A stretch of DNA of 64,000 nt from Tribonema minus (lineage: Eukaryota > Sar > Xanthophyceae > Tribonematales > Tribonemataceae). Below the pieces are notes generated by a model that worked only from the letters and a program-made list of their open reading frames with translations, did no database searches and had not been told where the DNA came from. Numbering within the stretch: position 1 is the first letter of the stretch; the number at the start of each line of letters is the position of its first letter. The DNA lies in the NCBI GenBank assembly GCA_017506865.1, contig JAFCMP010000536.1, forward strand, positions 186,001-250,000, given 5' to 3'. A program made the position numbers and the translations under genes. Positions 58,229 through 64,000 of the stretch are shown in pieces.

Positions 58229-60443
58229 TCATACGTTTGACTGTCGCATCCGAAACTGGAGCAGGCACTCCTGCCAAAACATGGTGAGATCGTCTGTCTG
58301 ATCGCCGTAGATGTCCCAGACCTGCCCGTCCGCAACTTCTCCGATCAATCCACAGCGCTCAGCAGCCTCTAAAACCTATGCAGAAGTAGAAACATAAAAA
58401 ATACAGGGCACAGTCGCAGCACATCAGAATGACAAGCCAATTCGTGGGCAAGGTTCCATGATGTCTGAATCGCAGTCCAGTCACAAGGTGGATGTCAGCA
58501 TAGTGTTGGTGCCATGCTTACAGCGGTCAGCATGGCACGCAAATAACTTCCATTGCGCACAGCTGCTGTGAGTGCAATAGATGCTTGCTTGTTGAGCATC
58601 ATCCCGCAAGTCCATCCACGTGCTGCCCAGCAACGCTCAGCATGACAGTGCCGCCCTTCGACACAGCAGTGAAGACAGGCAGTCGGTCAGGCTCACGTAC
58701 AGCGCTCACTGACAGGTACAGCAGTGCAAGCAAAACTCACAAGCATTACATCACATCCTAGAGCCGCCGGTCTTGCCAATTCGCGCCTGATGTGCCAGCT
58801 GCAGCATAGTCCACCCCCACCGCCAGCCACTTTGCGGAATGGTGCATGTCCCACAGCATGTACTTCTTGAAGTTTGCAACATACAAACAGAATGACAAGT
58901 TAGTGACTCAGCATGCATAATCAGCACTGGCCACCCACCTCATGCAGCGGCACGAGCCTCTGCTTGAATGCCATGTAGAATACCACAGGGCCAAGCGCTG
59001 GCAGCGCCGCCGCTGCGTCTGGCAGCGCCGCTGCCGCACTGCGCGCCGCCGCAGCCGCTGGCCGCACGCACGCCACCACTGTACCAAAAAGAGCGTCTAA
59101 ATCGCCGCGGTTGCCATCGTATATGACCTCCCCCCCTAGCACCAGGTCAAACGTCCCAGCAACTGCCGCCACTGCTGCTGCCTTGGCAATAATGTCCGGT
59201 GCCGGCTCTGCATGCAGTGCCGTTGCCACCACTGCTGCCGCGGCCGCTGCTGCTGCTGCTGCTGCTGCCGCCGCTGCAGCCACCAGTTCCTTGTCCCCTG
59301 CTGCTGACTCTTCTTTAGAGCTATGATTATAAGAGTCTTTTCGCCCAGCCGCCAGTCGCGCAGCTGCTCGCGCCGCCGCCGCCGCAGCCGCCGCCGCTGC
59401 CGCTGCCGCTTCCACCTCTAAACCCGCTGCAGCTGAAACCAGCCACGCTGCTGCAGCTGCGCCGCTGTTGCTGCAGCGGCGTCTATCGCAGGACGCCCTC
59501 ACCGTCGCAATGTCCGTGGCATCGCCCCACAGGAGCCGCAGGCAGTGCACACTGCCGCCGGCCGCCGCGCTCGCCGCTGCTGTCGCTGCTGCCGCGGCTG
59601 CCTCCGCAGCTACAGCTGCGGTCGCCTCGATGTCTGCAGCGCACGGAGTGCACGGGCTGCCACTGCAGCAGCCTCGTAATCGGACAGCGGACACCGCCGC
59701 TGCGGCTGCAATGGCAGCCGCCGCCGCGGCTGCGCACGTCAGGCACTCGCACAATGTGCCATCCTGCGCAGCACCGCCGCCGCTGCTGCCGCTGCCGCCG
59801 CCGCCGCACACGTTGTCTCTGACGTTGCTCAGCATGAGGCCCAGCGCGCCCTCGTTGCCGTCCGTCATGACAGTTGCGGCAGCGCCCAGCGAGTGCGCCA
59901 CTAGCCCCACCAGCCCCAGGCCTGCACCCAGCTAAGCCATGGCAGGTGCGTACAGGTCATAATGTGCGTGTATGTGGCAGTGCTGCTGTGATGAGAACTC
60001 TTGCTGAGTGAGACCAATGGCAAACGGACATAGCATGACATACTGAGAATTTGCATGCTTTACATGGGGGAATGCTGGCATATGAAAGTCCTTGTGCTCG
60101 TAGTTGTACAGGCGCACAAGCTTTCAGGGCAATCAAAACGGTGCTGGGTTCATGAGCCTGCCTGTTCGCCTGCAGCTGCCAGTGATGTCAATGCTCTTGT
60201 CAAAGGACCAGGCTTTGTTTGCGGCACGCAGCGCGCAGGCAACTGTGCCGGGTGTGGGCCCAAAACATGCCATGCCTAATGCACATCAAGCAGGGCCAGC
60301 AGGACTTCTTGCTGGTGTAAATTCACCGGCGAACAACAATAGGTTTTGCTGACCCACCTCCAAGACAGTTTTGCCCCTGACGATTGATGGCTGATCCAAC
60401 AGGAGATCGACGAGATGGCTGGTCGTAGCCCACGTTGTCAGAC
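58229..60443 (-). CDS. Family-16 protein methyltransferase with poly-Ala inserts (5' incomplete)
   Basis: Three exons in frame: 60443-60358, 59931-58939 and 58366-58229. Exon one reads LTTWATTSHLVDLLL and VRGKTVLE. The next begins LGAGLGLVGLVAHSLGAAAT, together making the motif I AdoMet site of METTL21/FAM86-type lysine methyltransferases. TDGNEGALGLMLSNV follows. After ~220 residues of Ala-rich low complexity comes FDLVLGGEVIYD (the usual post-II D-x-x-Y segment), then VVFYMAFKQR and a last exon with AAERCGLIGEVADGQVWDIY. These enzymes methylate proteins such as elongation factors, eEF1A/eEF2 or chaperones. The substrate here is unknown. Low-complexity insertions split the fold at a loop. 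The first exon starts at an acceptor, so an N-terminal exon near 60.6-60.8 kb is expected but was not fixed. Confidence 0.75.
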
Positions 60444-61041
60444 CTGCCGTCATGTTCAGGCAGTGCAGTTTACCAGAATGCGATCAGCAAAGGCAGCAGC
60501 TTGGGTTGGTGGTGTGCTTGTGTGTTAGAGTTCTACCTGTGAGCTAAGGGAACAGCAAGTGTCTCAGCTGTTGTGTCTTACACAGCAAGTGTCTCAGCTG
60601 GTGTGTCTAACATGTTCACTTGCCTGTGCAGCCAACGTTGATAGCATTTTCATCGGCCTTGGGGACGCCTCGCAGCACAAGATCCTGCGACCGGCCTGGT
60701 ACCTGCACTCGCAGCAGCTCCATGAATGCCGCAAGAACTTGCTGCCGACAGCAAGGAGAAGGCAATGAAAGCCGTCGGCAGAGGCGTGGGTCTCAGAAGA
60801 GGCAAACACCACACACGGCGAGTCGGCTGTCTCAAGATCGTATTTGAGTTGAAGAACCACTACTTCAAGCGGCTGAAGAAAGAGCGCTCCCTGGAGTGCC
60901 AGTCTTGCCGCGCTGGAGCAACTGCTGCTGCTGCTGCCCTCATTGACTTTCCTGCCGGCCGTCGTAAGGAGAGCGCCGTGCTGGGTGGGCGCCGAGGGCG
61001 CTGCGTGCTGCTTCAATCGAAGAGGGTCGCACACGTGTATC
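60444..61041. other. Divergent region with probable missing exon
   Basis: The minus-strand frame 61124-60594 and a second frame near 60750-60640 (MELLRVQVPGRSQDLVLRG) may include the N-terminal exon of the methyltransferase. A direct repeat 'acacagcaagtgtctcagctg' occurs twice at 60555-60600. Confidence 0.35.
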
Positions 61042-64000
61042 ATGAGAAGGAAGAGGGCTTGTGGTGTCAACAGCAGATGCAGATGGCTATGCTGTGCGAC
61101 GGTCATTGCTGTTGCTGCCGCCACTGCGATCGTGACAGATGATCTGGATTTGGATGGCCCTAATCACCCCTTCATGCTCCAGGCAAGTGAGAATGCAGGA
61201 TCTGAAGTTTGTATGTTTGACTTGGGGCTTAGGCGGAATCATGCCTGCTTCCGCGAATACGCCGGCATGCGTGTGAGTGCGGTTTCTGCCGAATCTGTTC
61301 AGCAGCGGCCAACCCTATTACAGGGAGGCGACAGGCTGGCAAACAAAAATTGACGACAGTACAGCACCATTGCCACAATAGCAATAGCAATGTCGCATCT
61401 TCAGCTTCTCACCAGTGCTCATGGATTATATGTTGTTCATCCGTTTATACAGAACCAACACGATAAAAGCTGTAAGCCAGGGATGATGATTACGGCCTCG
61501 CTGTCACCGGAATGCAGCCAAGAGTTGTCATGCTGGCGCTTTATCAAAAACTCATGATGCCGTAGCCGATTGCAGCAGGCGTGTTCAGCCCGGTTAAGCA
61601 CTTCACCGTCATCACATGTCGCGGAAGCATCACACATTATATTGAGCCAAATTTCGGCATGCAATGCGATGTATTTCGTGCCTTCCCCGCACACACTCGC
61701 ACCTACTCACTGCGCCCCGGTCGTAGCGCAGGACGCCGTGGACGGCCTCTGCCTGAGCGGTGACACCTTCAAGCGCTGCGCGATAGACACGCTCTGGTAC
61801 GCCACCGGCACCAAAGCCGACTATCAAATTCACCACAGGCCAGTGGAAGAGGACGGAGAGGAGGAGGGGCTGTGCCTGGGGCGCAAATCGTGCGACACGG
61901 TGCACACGGCGCTGAAGCGCGTGGCGTGCGGCGGGTGCGGGTCTGTGAGCTGGGATGTATCGGGCAGCGCGGAGGACGGGTATTATCTGTCTGCATTGCA
62001 GGTATGTATGTAGGGTGTATGGCAGGGACAATGCCTAACCTTTGCCCCAGGAGCTGTGAACCTTGGATAAAGTGTCTCTGGGCAGTGGGCACTGATGTGA
62101 GACAGCGCGCATGACACTGGCGCTTTGGGTACTACCTGTCCGCATTGCAGGTATGTATGTAGGGTATGGCAGAGGCATGAGCTGTAGAATACCTTGAATG
62201 AAGTGTCTCTGGGCAGTGGGCACTGATGTGAGAAAGCGCGCATGACACTGACGCATGCAACGTGCGCTGGGCACGCTGTATATGAGCTCTGGACGTGCCG
62301 GGCAGTGCATAGGGTCAGTGCTACACAGTATTAATAGGTCATGGAATGGAGCAGGTGTTTGCACTTTGAGCAAGTGCGCCACACTATGTGAAGGTACATG
62401 TCACTGAAGCGTGTGATATGTGGCAGCTTGAGGTCTGCAAGGTGGTTGTGATACGGCGCCAACAAGCCCTGCTTGTTACCCATGGCTGCTCTCGGCTGCT
62501 CTGCTGCCACCCGGGGGTGCATGCTTCATAGTAGAACGGCAGGTCTCTGTGCTTTGCAGGTTCAAGTGAAACTATATGTGCTGAAGTGTGCGCGGCGCTG
62601 AAGTGCATGGTATGCATGTAGCCGCCGGCATATTTGTGACCTAGCCTCTAGCAGGCTGCGGTTCATCCACAATATGTGTCGTACTCGTCGTGTGCATCAA
62701 CAGGACTGCTTCATTGAAAGCACGCTACTGATGCTGCATTGCCATGTCAACAGCAAGTTGATTCATGTTGATTGTGCAGTCTACCATAAGCCTGCCTGTC
62801 GCTGAACCATTACAGGACAAAGTGCATCAGACACGGCTGAAGGGCTGGCGAATGCTGCCATGATGCGTCATACAGAGAACGATTCATGTCACTTGGACCG
62901 GTGCAAACACTGCAAACACTCCTTACGGTTGGGGTTAGGGTGAGGGTTCAGTGGTGTGGTGTTTTGTGTTTGTGTAAGGGGTCGATCAGTAGCACCCCTT
63001 CACATGACTGGCACAACGGCATGCCGCACTGTGATCCAATCTGCTGCATTGACAATTGCACCCCATGTGCTCCCTTCACAGGGGAAGTCTTGTCTGGTCC
63101 GACACAAGGACCGGGGAGACGCAGCTATGATGGTTGACTGCAAACAGGCAGACAAGGAGGGGGGCAGAGCACGCCTCAAGCTGCAGTACACCAGCCAGGA
63201 GGACCTCAAGACCATGAGCAGCGGGGGGGTCAGGCTCATCACGGTAAGACACACATTTTGTTATGTTTTCTGTGAAGTTTCATTTGAAGTTTGATGGTTT
63301 TCGTCAGAGCCTGTTAGACTAATGATGTGCAGTTACGGTTGTCAATGTATGCAAGGGTCATTTGGGAATACCATTGAGGTGTGTCTGGCATGCTTGCCTT
63401 GGTGCGCGTGAGATTGTAACATTGCAGGACGGGTCAACATGCAGGGTTAGAGTCAGGGTCAGGGTCATCGCAGTCAGTGATGCCCACAAGCGCGTGACTC
63501 TGAAGCATTGCTCCAAATCATGCCCGGCAATCACGCAAGGTGATAGGAAATGAGGTGTCTTTCTCTGCAGAGCCACCGTTTGCTCGCGTACTACGCACTG
63601 CCGCGCTGTTCACGATTCATGGCCTTCGCTCCAATGCGGGCCCCGTGTGTCAGGGCTCAGGTGACATCAAGGGGGCAGGGCTAGGCTCCATATTTCCTAC
63701 ATACGCCCCATATACCTACCTTCGCCACGCCCCATATGGTGGCACTGTTTGACTCGTGGCCTATTGCCGCAGTAGCGGCGACCACAGTTATCGGCGGAAG
63801 GCATTCGAGTTGACGGCCAACCTTGTCAGCTAGAGTCCTCTACGATCTTTCAATTCGTTTCCATACCTACCTACGCAGGCCGCCAGCGACGGCGACAAGA
63901 AGGCGGTGAAGAAGTGGCTGGACAGCGGCGTGGATGTCGACGCGCAGGACTGGGACCAGCTCACGGCGCTGATCGCTGCCGCGAGCGCGGGGCACCTGGA
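61042..64000 (+). CDS. Membrane-anchored or secreted ankyrin protein (runs off window)
   Basis: Exons in frame: 61042-61182, 61732-62001, 63082-63243 and 63879 to the window end. Exon 1 has a hydrophobic core (CCATVIAVAAATAIVT) after MRRKRACG, a signal peptide or anchor, and ends NHPFMLQ at a GC donor (CAG|GCAAGT). Exons 2 and 3 encode ~145 residues of an unrecognised domain, with a Cys-rich part (CLGRKSC...VACGGCGSVSWDVSG) and KSCLVRHKDRGDAAMMVDC. Exon 4 begins ankyrin repeats: AASDGDKKAVKKWLDSGVDV then AQDWDQLTALIAAASAGHLE. The N-terminal domain would face the lumen or outside. Its partner is unknown. Exon 1 assignment rests on phase and sense. Part of exon 2's end is duplicated in the next intron. 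Confidence 0.65.
62129..62255 (+). repeat. Tandem shadow copy of exon 2 end and intron
   Basis: The segment from ~61983 (YYLSALQ exon end, GTATGTATG donor, and ~110 bp of intron to 'gcgcatgacactg') is repeated at 62129-62255 with a small deletion. The copy keeps the exon end (YLSALQ) and an intact donor, so it offers a second 5' splice site. Confidence 0.85.
62256..63081. other. Remainder of intron 2 of the ankyrin gene
   Basis: No coding segment recognised. A short 'ttggggttagggtgagggtt' telomere-like stretch lies near 62930. Confidence 0.4.

Noticed and set aside
59111..59935. Plus-strand Ala-rich frames
   Set aside because: Antisense to the methyltransferase exon, whose minus-strand motifs are convincing.

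Overview
The window looks like nuclear DNA of a photosynthetic stramenopile (heterokont alga). This is inference from four points. (1) A metacaspase at 27.3-35.6 kb has its p10 half before its p20 half, the type III order known from algae with secondary plastids. (2) The upstream Mpv17-family protein starts with a signal peptide and an Ala-Phe motif like heterokont plastid pre-sequences. (3) There is an ankyrin gene of the GHLEVLQWA-NGCPW type common in brown algae and relatives. (4) Genes are intron-rich, with Ala/Ser/Gly homopolymers. No rRNA, tRNA or CRISPR was recognised.

Layout: a degenerate repeat (0-0.6 kb) precedes an intronless DUF4954-like gene (1.2-3.4 kb). Then come an Mpv17/PMP22 gene on the minus strand (4.7-10.7 kb) with two TA-flanked inverted-repeat elements in its introns, a PRELI-like gene (11.3-13.0 kb), a PPR gene with a frame break (13.5-15.5 kb), a second Mpv17 gene (15.9-17.8 kb), an ankyrin gene (19.4-20.1 kb), a six-exon P-loop/DRTGG protein (20.4-26.2 kb) and the twelve-exon type III metacaspase. 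A ~0.8 kb near-perfect palindrome lies at 37.1-37.9 kb. From 38.7 to 52.4 kb a minus-strand non-LTR retrotransposon with an R2-like endonuclease is split by a complete 10,276-bp Ty3/gypsy LTR retrotransposon (39,689-49,964). Beyond it are a small membrane protein (53.4 kb), uracil phosphoribosyltransferase (56.0-57.4 kb), a family-16 methyltransferase split by poly-alanine (58.2-60.4 kb) and a secretory-type ankyrin protein running off the end (61.0 kb onward).

Two things stand out. First, the LTR retrotransposon carries a cytosine-5 DNA methyltransferase (motifs I, IV, VI, VIII, IX and X visible) just upstream of pol. Its integrase ends in a chromodomain-like and two Tudor-like segments, so the element could both write and read chromatin marks. 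Its two 395-bp LTRs are identical, so insertion was recent. Second, in at least four cellular genes the exon edges, with their splice sites, are partly duplicated into the adjoining introns. This gives decoy or alternative splice sites and fits intron growth by tandem duplication. GC-AG introns are also unusually common (4 of 29 modelled).

The cellular genes do not form one pathway. They look like ordinary housekeeping genes among repeats.
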